Below are positions 26,504-34,010 of a stretch of 64,000 bases of DNA, in pieces (positions within the stretch are counted from its first letter, which is position 1; each line of letters starts with the position of its first letter). The notes under the pieces were generated by a model. That model did no database searches. It was given only the letters and a program-made list of their open reading frames with translations, and was not told the DNA's origin. The stretch comes from Rhodanobacter sp. Root480 (GTDB lineage: Bacteria; Pseudomonadota; Gammaproteobacteria; Xanthomonadales; Rhodanobacteraceae). The DNA is taken from NCBI RefSeq assembly GCF_001426645.1, contig NZ_LMEX01000001.1, forward strand, positions 386,755 to 450,754. The letters run 5' to 3'. The position numbers and the translations under genes were made by a program.

Positions 26504-26767
26504 ATGCCGAAGATCGAGATCTACTCCACTGCCGTCTGCCCTTACTGCGTGGGCGCCAAGAACCTGCTCAAGTCGAAAGGGCTGGAGTGGCAGGAAGTGC
26601 GCATCGACACCGACCCGGTGCAGCGCGACGCGATGCTCCAGCGCAGCGGCGGGCGCCGTACCGTGCCGCAGATTTTCATCAACGACCAGCACGTGGGCGG
26701 CTTCGACGACCTTGTCGCCGCCGACCGCAGCGGCAAGCTGGCGCAACTGCTCGGTGACGCCGCGTGA
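26504..26767 (+). CDS. grxC: Glutaredoxin 3
   Basis: The 87-residue glutaredoxin has active site 'CPYC' at about residues 12-15, 'TVPQIFIN' (cis-Pro loop) and 'GGFDDL' for glutathione binding. It reduces protein and glutathione mixed disulfides. ATG 26504 follows GGAG by about eight bases. Its last bases overlap the GTG start of the next gene (GTGA), so the two are coupled. Confidence 0.95.
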   Translation: MPKIEIYSTAVCPYCVGAKNLLKSKGLEWQEVRIDTDPVQRDAMLQRSGGRRTVPQIFINDQHVGGFDDLVAADRSGKLAQLLGDAA

Positions 26768-27150
26768 GCGACGATCGACTGGCCGAGTTCACCGCCTTCC
26801 GCCAGCGCATGAACGAGCGCATCCTGGCTGAGGACAACCAGGTCGTGCGGCGCTTCTTCGCGCTGGACACGCAAACCTACAAGGCCGGCGCGCTGGACGT
26901 GAAGACCAAGGAGATGCTGGGCCTGGTCGCCTCGCTGGTACTGCGTTGCGATGACTGCATCAGCTACCACGTGGCCCAGTGCAAGGAAGCCGGCGTGGAG
27001 CGCGATGCGTTTTTCGAGGTGTTCAGCGTGGGCCTCGTGGTGGGCGGGTCGATCGTGATCCCGCACCTGCGCCGGGCCGTGGATCTGCTCGACCAGCTGG
27101 AGCAGGGCAGCGCCGACACGGGCGCCGCGGGTTGCCCCGACCACGCCTGA
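26764..27150 (+). CDS. Carboxymuconolactone decarboxylase/AhpD-like protein
   Basis: The 128-residue protein has the AhpD-type redox motif 'LRCDDCISYHVAQC' (Cys-x-x-Cys-x-x-x-His, about residues 60-67) in an all-helical CMD fold. Such proteins are often peroxidase reductants rather than decarboxylases. GTG 26764 overlaps the grxC stop by four bases. Pairing with a glutaredoxin supports a thiol-redox role; this is inferred. A second CMD-type protein at 28584 is in the ECF41 circuit. Confidence 0.85.
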   Translation: MSDDRLAEFTAFRQRMNERILAEDNQVVRRFFALDTQTYKAGALDVKTKEMLGLVASLVLRCDDCISYHVAQCKEAGVERDAFFEVFSVGLVVGGSIVIPHLRRAVDLLDQLEQGSADTGAAGCPDHA

Positions 27151-27233
27151 CCCTGCGGGATCATGCAACGCTGCGTGCGAGTATTTTCAAGGCGCTGCGC
27201 CCGCTTCGCGCTGGTGGCGGCCACTCCTATCAG

Positions 27234-27239
27234 CGATAA
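27234..27239 (+). promoter_or_regulatory. Candidate -10 box for isocitrate dehydrogenase
   Basis: GATAAT lies 64 bases upstream of the isocitrate dehydrogenase ATG, in the only AT-rich patch of the 153-base gap. No convincing -35 is seen. Confidence 0.35.
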
Positions 27240-27303
27240 TTGATGGGTTTCGCGCGAGGTTCGGTCCGGATGTCGCGTATCCCCATTCGAAGGAGTTTCC
27301 CCC

Positions 27304-28317
27304 ATGAGCAACACAATCGCGGTGATCCCGGGCGACGGCATCGGCCCCGAGATCATGACCGCCACCTTGCGCGTGCTCGACGCGCTGGACTGCGGCCTGA
27401 AGTACGACTTCGTCGACGCCGGCATGGTGGCGCTGGACAAGCACGGTGACCTGCTGCCCAAGGCCACGCTGGACAAGATCGCCGAGCACAAGGTCGCGTT
27501 GAAAGGCCCGCTGACCACGCCGATCGGCGGCGGCTTCACCTCGGTCAACGTGACCCTGCGCCGCCATTTCGACCTGTACGCGAACGTGCGCCCGGCGGTG
27601 AGCTTCCCCGGCACCAAGTCGCGCTACGAGAACATCGACATCATCACCGTGCGCGAGAACACCGAGGGCGCGTACCGCTCCGAAGGGCAGACGCTGTCCG
27701 AAGATGGCGAAATCGCCGAATCGGTGGCGCGCAACACCCGCAAGGGCAGCAGCCGCATCGTGCGCTACGCGTTCGAGCTGGCGGTGAAGAAGGGTCGCAA
27801 GAAAGTCACCGCGGTGCACAAGGCGAACATCCTGAAGACCAGCTCGGGCCTGTTCCTCAACGTGGCGCGCGAGATCGCCAAGGAATACCCGCAGATCGAG
27901 TTCAACGAGATGATCGTGGACAACACCTGCATGCAGCTGGTGATGCGTCCCGAGCAGTTCGACGTGATCGTCACCACCAACCTGTTCGGCGACATCCTGT
28001 CCGACCTGTGTGCCGGCCTGGTCGGCGGCCTGGGTCTGGCGCCGGGCGACAACATCGGCGAGCACGCGGCGATCTTCGAAGCCGTGCACGGCTCGGCGCC
28101 GGACATCGCCGGCAAGGGCATCGCCAACCCCTGCGCGCTGCTGCTGGCCGCCGCCGACATGCTCGATTACCTGGACATGGTGGCCAAGGGCGACCAGCTG
28201 CGCCAGGCGATCCGCGACACCATGACGAACGACCGCGACAGCGTGACGCCCGATATCGGCGGCAAGGGCAGCACCGACAGCTTCGCCGATGCCCTGGTGA
28301 AGCGCATCAAGGGCTGA
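27304..28317 (+). CDS. Isocitrate dehydrogenase, NAD-type (IDH/IPMDH family)
   Basis: The 337-residue beta-decarboxylating dehydrogenase has 'VIPGDGIGPEI' at the start, substrate-binding 'TSVNVTLRRHFDLYANVRP', 'ITVRENTEGAYRSEGQ', 'KANILK', metal-binding 'FGDILSD' and cofactor loop 'AVHGSAPDIAGKGIANP'. The Ser-x-Asn-x-x-x-Arg pattern in the substrate loop fits isocitrate. The Asp-Ile in the cofactor loop and the short length fit NAD-dependent, IDH3-like enzymes; homoisocitrate dehydrogenase is a less likely alternative. AAGGAG is eight bases before ATG 27304. Confidence 0.85.
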   Translation: MSNTIAVIPGDGIGPEIMTATLRVLDALDCGLKYDFVDAGMVALDKHGDLLPKATLDKIAEHKVALKGPLTTPIGGGFTSVNVTLRRHFDLYANVRPAVSFPGTKSRYENIDIITVRENTEGAYRSEGQTLSEDGEIAESVARNTRKGSSRIVRYAFELAVKKGRKKVTAVHKANILKTSSGLFLNVAREIAKEYPQIEFNEMIVDNTCMQLVMRPEQFDVIVTTNLFGDILSDLCAGLVGGLGLAPGDNIGEHAAIFEAVHGSAPDIAGKGIANPCALLLAAADMLDYLDMVAKGDQLRQAIRDTMTNDRDSVTPDIGGKGSTDSFADALVKRIKG

Positions 28318-28341
28318 GGATTTTCTGAAGATCCCGTTCTT

Positions 28342-28366
28342 GCTTCCCCCGCGCAGCGGGGGAAGC
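28342..28366 (+). terminator. 11-bp hairpin after isocitrate dehydrogenase
   Basis: GCTTCCCCCGC (28342-28352) pairs with 28356-28366 around GCA, 24 bases past the stop. It matches the hairpin repeat at 11705. A T7 run follows at about 28391, but not directly. The rest of the 266-base gap to 28584 is more of this repeat family ('CATCCGCCCTTCGGGCAGC'). Confidence 0.55.
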
Positions 28367-28583
28367 TGCCCGAAGGGCTGATGGGGGCGCTTTTTTTGGC
28401 GGCCTGGAAAGCCAGCGCGGCTTTGCCGCGCTCCCCCTTCCGCCCTCCGGGCACCTTGAACGAATGCCTTCCATGGCATGGCATCCGCCCTTCGGGCAGC
28501 TTCGCTGCTCAAGATGGCAGTCCTGCCATCTTGTCCCCGTCAACGGGGGAAGGAACTGCCTGGGCTTTTTTCGTGGTTGGGGC

Positions 28584-29042
28584 TCAGTGCTTGGGCGGCT
28601 GGTACGAGCCCGGCATGCTCTGGAACGGGATCGCGATGCGGTTCCAGGCGTTGATCAGGATCACCGCCATGTTCAGGTCGCCCAGTTCCTTCTCGCTGAA
28701 CTGCGCGCGGGCCTGCTCGTAGACCTCGTCGGGTACGCCGTGGATGGGGTCGAGCCGGGTGACCGCCTCGCACCAGGCCAGTGCGGCGCGCTCGCGGTCG
28801 CTGTAGAACGGCGCTTCGCGCCACGCCTGCAACACATACAGGCGCTGCTCGGTTTCGCCGGCGGCGCGTGCATCCTTGCTGTGCATGTCCAGGCAGTAGG
28901 CGCAGCCGTTGAGCTGCGAGGCGCGCATCAGTACCAGTTCGATCAGGGGGCGTTCGATGCTGCCGGTTTGCAGGTATTTGACCAAGGCGAGCAGCGGCTT
29001 GATGGCGTCGCCGGTGGGGGCGGAGGATTGACGCGATGACAT
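28584..29042 (-). CDS. Carboxymuconolactone decarboxylase family protein (ECF41 target)
   Basis: The 152-residue CMD/AhpD-fold protein has 'LNGCAYCLDMHSKDAR' (Cys-x-x-Cys-x-x-x-His, about residues 47-54) and the alkylhydroperoxidase core 'ALAWCEAVTRL'. ECF41 sigma factors are typically encoded next to such a 'COE' gene. Here an ECF41-type promoter lies 50-76 bases upstream of the ATG at 29042, inside the end of the sigma gene. A role in peroxide or electrophile handling is plausible but unproven. SD-like AAGGAG precedes the start by seven bases. Confidence 0.88.
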   Translation of the reverse strand: MSSRQSSAPTGDAIKPLLALVKYLQTGSIERPLIELVLMRASQLNGCAYCLDMHSKDARAAGETEQRLYVLQAWREAPFYSDRERAALAWCEAVTRLDPIHGVPDEVYEQARAQFSEKELGDLNMAVILINAWNRIAIPFQSMPGSYQPPKH

Positions 29043-29081
29043 GGGGAACTCCTTGGTGGTGGATGCGGCCGAGGTGGCCGT

Positions 29082-29984
29082 TCAATACAAGGACGCAGAA
29101 CCTTTCGATTTTGTGACAGCTGCCAGCCGGGCCAGTTTTCCGGGGTGGCGCAAGGCGTGGATGGCGCTGATGCCGGTGCCGTCGTCGTCGATCCAGCTGG
29201 CGCTGATCAGGTTGCCGTCGTGCCAGCTGAGCAAGGCGGGCGCACCGTTGAGCGTATGGATTTCATGACACACGCCATCGGCCTGCTGATGCAGTGCGAT
29301 CTGCAGATACAGGCGAGCCAGCCGTTCGGCCCCGTGCAGCGGACGCAGCGTGGCGGTGACCAGGCCGCCGCCATCGGAGATGTGCACGGCGTCCTCGGCG
29401 AACAGCGCGCGCAAGGTGTCCATGTCCGGTGTGCGCAGGGCCTCGGCGAAACGCTCCAGCAAACGATGCTGGCGATGGTGGTCGGGTGCGCCCTGGCGCG
29501 GACGTTCATCGCGCAGGCGTTGCTTCGCCCGATGCACGCGCTGGCGGCAGGCGTCCTCGCTGATGTCCAGCATGGCCGCGGTTTCGGCGTGGCTGTAATC
29601 GAAGATCTCGCGCAACAGGAATGCGGCGCGCTCGTCGGCGCTGAGCCGCTCCAGCAGCACCAGGAAGCTCAGGGTGAGGCTTTCGGCGCGCTCCAGCCGC
29701 GCCTCGGGCTGGTCGGCGTCGGCCAGTAGCGGTTCGGGCAGCCATGGGCCGGGGTAGTGCGCGCGCTCGGTCTTGGCCCGACGCAGGCGATCCAGCGCCA
29801 ACCGGGTCGTCACGGTCACCAGCCAGGCTTCGGCGTCATCCAGCGCATCGACGTCCTGCGCATCCCAGCGCAGCCAGGCATCGTGCAGCACGTCCTCGGC
29901 ATCGGCCGGCGTGCCGAGCATGCGGTAGGCCAGCCCGAACAGGCGGGATCGATGTTGCTGGAACAGCGCGGTTTGTGTGTCCAA
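29082..29984 (-). CDS. ECF41 sigma factor with SnoaL-like C-terminal extension
   Basis: The 300-residue protein has sigma regions 2 (about 5-70) and 4 (about 105-160), then a SnoaL/NTF2-like extension to residue 300. ECF41 hallmarks are seen: linker 'WLPEPL', 'DGGGLVTA' in the extension and a near-terminal 'HPGKL' (family NPDKL). In this family the extension takes the place of an anti-sigma factor. Start is TTG 29984 with GGAG seven bases upstream. Promoters matching ECF41 consensus occur both upstream of it (30010-30036) and in its last codons (29092-29118), the latter facing the CMD gene. Confidence 0.92.
   Translation of the reverse strand: MDTQTALFQQHRSRLFGLAYRMLGTPADAEDVLHDAWLRWDAQDVDALDDAEAWLVTVTTRLALDRLRRAKTERAHYPGPWLPEPLLADADQPEARLERAESLTLSFLVLLERLSADERAAFLLREIFDYSHAETAAMLDISEDACRQRVHRAKQRLRDERPRQGAPDHHRQHRLLERFAEALRTPDMDTLRALFAEDAVHISDGGGLVTATLRPLHGAERLARLYLQIALHQQADGVCHEIHTLNGAPALLSWHDGNLISASWIDDDGTGISAIHALRHPGKLARLAAVTKSKGSASLY
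29092..29118 (-). promoter_or_regulatory. ECF41-type promoter for the CMD gene, inside the sigma gene's 3' end
   Basis: On the minus strand TGTCACA (29118-29112), a 16-bp spacer, then CGTC (29095-29092). This equals the published ECF41 consensus (TGTCACA / CGTC). It overlaps the last dozen codons of the sigma gene and fires toward 29042. Confidence 0.75.
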
Positions 29985-30009
29985 AGGTTTTCTCCGTCAA
30001 AACATCAAG

Positions 30010-30036
30010 GACGCGCGACGGCCGCGTCGTGTGACG
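30010..30036 (-). promoter_or_regulatory. ECF41-type autoregulatory promoter of the sigma gene
   Basis: On the minus strand CGTCACA (30036-30030), a 16-bp spacer, then CGTC (30013-30010). There is one mismatch to TGTCACA, and the spacer equals that of the downstream site. It ends about 26 bases before TTG 29984. Confidence 0.6.
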
Positions 30037-30039
30037 GGA

Positions 30040-30993
30040 TCAGTGAAACAGCGGCCACGGCGCCAGGAAGATCAGCCACATCAGGAACAGGATGCCGACG
30101 TACTTGGCAGCCTTGTACAGTTTCCGGTGGCGGCGTTTGAACTCCGTCTTCCAGCGGTGGGTGGCGCCCTTGCGCTGGCTGAGCGCGTAGAGACGGTTCA
30201 CGAAGCCGGTTTTCTCGGCGCCCGTGTCGCTGTTGGGTGAGGCCGTTATCTTGCCCATGAACGCTCCGACGCGATGGTTGATCGCGCTCATCCAGCGCGT
30301 GCGCAGCGGGCGTTCGACATCGGCAAACAGGATGACGCGGGTCTGGTCGGTCTTGTTTTCCACCCAGTGCACGAAGGTCTCGTCGAACACCACGTCCTTG
30401 CCGTCGCCCCAGGCGTGTTCCTCGCCGTCGACGAAGATGCGGCAGTCACGCGAGTTGGGCGTGATCAGGCCGAGGTGATAGCGCAGCGAGCCGGCGAACG
30501 GATCGCGGTGCGGGTTGAGTTTGCTGTTGGGCGCCAGCGTGGCGAACATCGCCGCCTTGATGCCGGGGATGGCGTTGAGCAGTTCCACCGTCTTGGGGCA
30601 CAGCGCCTGGGCCGAGGCCAGCGGCTCGCCGTACCACTTCAGGTAGAAACGCTTCCAGCCCTGCTTGATGAAGCTGTTGAAGCTGGCGTCGTTGTTGGCC
30701 GTGGTGCCGCGGATATGGCCGGCGTCGGTCAGATGCAGCGCCTCGTCACGGATGGTCTGCCAGTTGGCCTGCAGCAGATCCAGCTCCGGAAAGCCGCGGC
30801 GATCCAGGATGGGTTTCGCCGGCACCGCGGAGAACGCGTACATCAGCAGGTTGTATGGCGCGAACACCGCCGAATGGTCCACCAGCTGACGATCGAAGCG
30901 CAGCCGCACGCGCCCGCGCAGGTGCACCAGCAGCACGCACAGGGCGAAGAATATGAATACGGCGAGCAGAATGAGGCGGGGCGTAAGGATCAT
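30040..30993 (-). CDS. Aspartyl/asparaginyl beta-hydroxylase family, LpxO-like
   Basis: The 317-residue protein has an N-terminal membrane segment (about 3-23), a cupin dioxygenase domain with iron motif 'LNPHRDPF' (His-x-Asp) and distal His in 'FDETFVHWVEN', and a second hydrophobic segment at the C-terminus ('YVGILFLMWLIFLAPWPLF'). LpxO-type enzymes hydroxylate lipid A acyl chains using 2-oxoglutarate and Fe(II). Membrane anchoring at both ends fits a lipid substrate, though the exact target is inferred. ATG 30993 gives the membrane-anchored start; 14 more in-frame codons precede it. Confidence 0.82.
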   Translation of the reverse strand: MILTPRLILLAVFIFFALCVLLVHLRGRVRLRFDRQLVDHSAVFAPYNLLMYAFSAVPAKPILDRRGFPELDLLQANWQTIRDEALHLTDAGHIRGTTANNDASFNSFIKQGWKRFYLKWYGEPLASAQALCPKTVELLNAIPGIKAAMFATLAPNSKLNPHRDPFAGSLRYHLGLITPNSRDCRIFVDGEEHAWGDGKDVVFDETFVHWVENKTDQTRVILFADVERPLRTRWMSAINHRVGAFMGKITASPNSDTGAEKTGFVNRLYALSQRKGATHRWKTEFKRRHRKLYKAAKYVGILFLMWLIFLAPWPLFH

Positions 30994-31124
30994 GGCAACG
31001 CGAGCAGCCGTGGCAGGGATTTCGGAGCCTGCCATTCTACGCGCTCGACCCCGCTGATTCCCCGCGCGACATTCAGTCGCGCGAGGATTCCCATTCAGCG
31101 ATGAAGCCCGGCTTCGGGCCGTTC

Positions 31125-31145
31125 CGAATCCCCAATCCCCAATCC
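31125..31145. repeat. CGAATCC-type heptamer tandem, 3 units
   Basis: Three 7-bp units (CGAATCC, CCAATCC, CCAATCC) end five bases past the phoH stop codon on the minus strand. Related tandems lie at 50502 and 55148, each also just beyond a minus-strand gene. Confidence 0.8.
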
Positions 31146-31149
31146 CGGC

Positions 31150-32529
31150 TTACAGCGTCTCCGCCGCGAAATCCGCCAGCCGTGAACGTTCGCCCCGACG
31201 CAGCGTGACGTGCGCCGAATGCTCCCATTGCTTGAAGCGGTCCACCGCGTACGTGAGGCCGGAGGTGGTTTCAGTGAGGTAGGGCGTGTCGATCTGCTCG
31301 ACGTTGCCCAGGCAGACGATCTTGGTGCCGGGGCCGGCGCGGGTGATCAGGGTTTTCATCTGCTTCGGGGTGAGGTTTTGTGCCTCGTCGATGATCAGGT
31401 AGCGCGACAGGAAGGTGCGACCGCGCATGAAGTTGAGCGAGCGGATCTTGATGCGCGAGGCGAGCAGGTCGTTGGTGGCCTGGCGGCCCCAGCTGCCGCC
31501 ATCTTCCGGGTTGGCCAGCACTTCCAGGTTGTCGGTGAGCGCGCCCATCCAGGGCGTCATCTTTTCCTCCTCGGTGCCGGGCAGGAAGCCGATGTCCTCG
31601 CCCACCGAGACGGTGGCGCGGGTCATGATGATCTCGCGGTAGCGCTGCTGGTCCATCACCTGGGCCAGGCCGGCGGCCAGTGCCAACAAAGTCTTGCCGG
31701 TGCCGGCGTTGCCCAGCAGGGTGACGAAATCGATGTCCGGGTCCATCAGCGCGTTGAGCGCAAAGTTCTGCTCGCGGTTGCGCGCGCCAATGCCCCATAC
31801 GTGGTGGTTGGCATGCGAGTGGTCATCCAGCAACACCAGCGTGGCGGTGTCCTCGCCGACTTCCAGTACGCGTAGCTCGATGCCGCCTTCGCCCGGCATG
31901 TACAGGCATTCGTTGGGGTACCACTCCTCGCTTTCGTGGCGGTCGAGGCGGTAGTAGGTGCGTCCGCGCTCGGTCCACGATTCCACTTCCGGATGCTGCT
32001 CCCAGAAGTCTTCCGGCAACGCCTCCACACCGTTGTAGAGCAGCGAGAAATCGTCCAGCGCGCGATCGTTCTCGTAATCCTCCGCGGTGATGCCCTGGAT
32101 GCTGGCCTTGATCCGCAGGTTGATGTCCTTGGTCACCAGGATCACGGTGCGGTCGGGATGCTGCTCGTGCAGCTCGATCACCGCGGCCAGGATCTGGTTG
32201 TCGGCCTTGCCGTGGCCGTTGCTGATGCGCTGCTGGAAATACAGCCGGCCCACCGCCGATCCGCGCTTGAGCTTGATGCCGGCAGGGTTGGTCAGTTCCA
32301 GCCCATCTGACAGGTCATGCTGCTTGCCGCGCTCGATCAGCTCATTGAGGAAACGGCTGACCTGGCGGCCGTTGCGCGACACTTCCGACGCGCCCTTCTT
32401 CTTCTCGTCCAGTTCCTCCAGCACGGTCATCGGGATGAAGACGTCGTGTTCCTCGAAATGGAACAGCGAGGTCGGGTCATGCAGCAGAACGTTGGTGTCC
32501 AGAGCGTAGATGCGCTTGCTTCCGGTCAT
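31150..32529 (-). CDS. PIN domain plus PhoH ATPase protein (PhoH2/YlaK type)
   Basis: The 459-residue protein joins an N-terminal PIN nuclease domain at about 5-150 ('IYALDTNVLLHDP', 'TVLEELDEKKKG', 'VTKDINLRIKA') to a C-terminal PhoH P-loop ATPase at about 240-450 (Walker A 'LLGNAGTGKTLLALA', Walker B 'YLIIDEAQNLTPKQ'). The fusion matches PhoH2 proteins, which show RNA-unwinding and RNase activity in other bacteria. ATG 32529 has GAGGA nine bases upstream; 25 earlier in-frame residues look spurious. Despite its name the family is not strictly phosphate-regulated, and no Pho box is seen here. Confidence 0.9.
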   Translation of the reverse strand: MTGSKRIYALDTNVLLHDPTSLFHFEEHDVFIPMTVLEELDEKKKGASEVSRNGRQVSRFLNELIERGKQHDLSDGLELTNPAGIKLKRGSAVGRLYFQQRISNGHGKADNQILAAVIELHEQHPDRTVILVTKDINLRIKASIQGITAEDYENDRALDDFSLLYNGVEALPEDFWEQHPEVESWTERGRTYYRLDRHESEEWYPNECLYMPGEGGIELRVLEVGEDTATLVLLDDHSHANHHVWGIGARNREQNFALNALMDPDIDFVTLLGNAGTGKTLLALAAGLAQVMDQQRYREIIMTRATVSVGEDIGFLPGTEEEKMTPWMGALTDNLEVLANPEDGGSWGRQATNDLLASRIKIRSLNFMRGRTFLSRYLIIDEAQNLTPKQMKTLITRAGPGTKIVCLGNVEQIDTPYLTETTSGLTYAVDRFKQWEHSAHVTLRRGERSRLADFAAETL

Positions 32530-32632
32530 GCGGAAGAATCCTCGCGGGTGGTGGGGGAGGGATCGCGATGCTGCGGTCGCGGGCGGAGAGGCGTGGCGTG
32601 CCACGCCCGAAAAAGCGATGCGGGGTGTGCGC

Positions 32633-33094
32633 TCACGCGGCCGGGATGGCGTCGAGCACTTCCTGCGCGTGGCCGGTGACTTTCACCTTGCGCCATTCCC
32701 GTGACAGTTTGCCGTCGGGGTCGATCAGGAACGTGCTGCGTACCACGCCCATGTGGCGCTTGCCGTACAGCACCTTCTCGTGGATCACGTCGAACGCCTT
32801 GCACCAGGTTTCGTCGGGGTCGGATACCAGCGGGAACGGCAGCGCCTGCTTTTCCGCAAACCGGGCGTGCGAGGCGACGGCATCACGCGACACGCCGACG
32901 ATCTGCGCGCCGCGCTGGCGGAATTGCGGGTGGAGGTCGCGGAAATCCTGCGCCTCGGCAGTGCAGCCGGGGGTGCTGTCCTTGGGGTAGAAGTAGAGGA
33001 CGACCCACTGGCCCTTGAGGCTGGCCAGTTTCAGTGGCTCGCCGGTGCCGGTAGGCCCGGTGAGCGGTGGGACTTTCTTGCCGATTTCGGGCAT
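32633..33094 (-). CDS. bcp: Thioredoxin-dependent peroxiredoxin (BCP/PrxQ family)
   Basis: The 153-residue peroxiredoxin has catalytic 'PKDSTPGCTAEAQDF', with the peroxidatic Cys near residue 44. The usual resolving Cys five residues later ('TPGCTTEACDF') is replaced by Gln, so it probably works as a 1-Cys or alternative-partner enzyme. 'GVSRD' and 'STFLIDPDGKL' complete the fold. It lies between gcvR and phoH on the minus strand; bcp-gcvR next to dapA matches the enterobacterial order. Confidence 0.92.
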   Translation of the reverse strand: MPEIGKKVPPLTGPTGTGEPLKLASLKGQWVVLYFYPKDSTPGCTAEAQDFRDLHPQFRQRGAQIVGVSRDAVASHARFAEKQALPFPLVSDPDETWCKAFDVIHEKVLYGKRHMGVVRSTFLIDPDGKLSREWRKVKVTGHAQEVLDAIPAA

Positions 33095-33208
33095 GGACGC
33101 TCCATCGCGGCGGAGGCCGCATGGCCCAAGACTAGCGCTTGCCGTACGGCGGATGACAGACCTTGCCAGCGTGGATGGTTCGCGCGATGCTCGGCGCTTG
33201 TCCGGCCA

Positions 33209-33280
33209 TCGGGCAACCGCTCCTGCGTTGCCTCAACTCGGGCATAGGGCAACTGCTCCATGCATTGCCTCAACTCGGGC
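33209..33280. repeat. 36-bp tandem direct repeat
   Basis: 33209-33243 and 33245-33280 are near-identical (GGGCAAC.GCTCC, then TTGCCTCAACTCGGGCAT in both), differing at about three positions. They lie in the 236-base gap between bcp and gcvR; no open frame of recognisable type spans them. Confidence 0.75.
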
Positions 33281-33304
33281 ATCCATGCCCTCGCCATGGC
33301 CGGG

Positions 33305-33334
33305 CTGAGAGGTTGAAAAATCACAACCTCTCAG
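33305..33334 (-). terminator. 11-bp hairpin at the gcvR stop codon
   Basis: CTGAGAGGTTG (33305-33315) and CAACCTCTCAG (33324-33334) pair perfectly with an 8-nt loop holding TTTTT on the minus strand. The stem overlaps the TGA of gcvR, so it forms at the immediate 3' end of that message. Confidence 0.55.
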
Positions 33335-33981
33335 AATTTCACCGGGTCCATGATCGCGTCCAGGTTCAGCCCGTCGCACAGTTCGAGAAAGTCGTCGCGC
33401 AGCGCGGCGATGTGGATTTCCGAAGGGATGCCGATGGTGAACTGGGCCTGGAACATTTCCGCGCCGGTTTGCATGGCCTGGTAGTGGGTGGAGTTCAGCT
33501 GCTCCACGCTGATCTCATGCTGGCTGAAAAATTCCACGATGCGCGCCACGATGCCGGGGCGGTCGGCCGCCACCACTTCGACCAGATATGGCAGCAGATG
33601 CGAGCTGTTTTCGCGCGGTCGGGTGCGGTAGTGCACCAGCCGCAGGCTCTCGTCGCGGGCCAGCTTGGTCAGCGCCGATTCCAGCTTGGCCAGCGCATCC
33701 CAGGCACCGGTGGCAAGCAGCATCAGCGAGATTTCCGTGCCGATCGTGGCTACCCGCGCCTCGGCCAGGTTGCAGCCGGCATCGGCGATGCGTCGTGCCA
33801 GCGTCAGCAGCGGCGATTGCAGTGCCGGCGTCAATACCTGGATCAGCAGTTGCTCGTCGGCGCCCGCGCGGACGGAAGAAGCGGAAGAAGATTTCAAGAG
33901 GTTTGCCCGTGGGAAGTCCGCATGGTGCGGAATGACTCCGTTCGAGCTTACTTGCCCGTCTGGCGAGCCCGCAAGTAACAT
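33331..33981 (-). CDS. gcvR: ACT-domain regulator, GcvR family
   Basis: The 216-residue protein has two ACT domains, at about 42-115 ('QLLIQVLTPALQSPLLTLA', 'ADAGCNLAEARVATIGTEI') and about 130-205 ('YLVEVVAADRPGIVARIVEFF', 'ISVEQLNSTHYQ'). GcvR controls glycine-cleavage genes in enterobacteria by binding GcvA and glycine. Here it is divergent from dapA as in E. coli. ATG 33981 is the first start; about 40 residues precede the first ACT domain, so a shorter start is possible, but no good ribosome site marks one. Confidence 0.83.
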   Translation of the reverse strand: MLLAGSPDGQVSSNGVIPHHADFPRANLLKSSSASSVRAGADEQLLIQVLTPALQSPLLTLARRIADAGCNLAEARVATIGTEISLMLLATGAWDALAKLESALTKLARDESLRLVHYRTRPRENSSHLLPYLVEVVAADRPGIVARIVEFFSQHEISVEQLNSTHYQAMQTGAEMFQAQFTIGIPSEIHIAALRDDFLELCDGLNLDAIMDPVKF

Positions 33982-34010
33982 AGACGGCTGATTGCCGGGC
34001 GGGACGTGTC

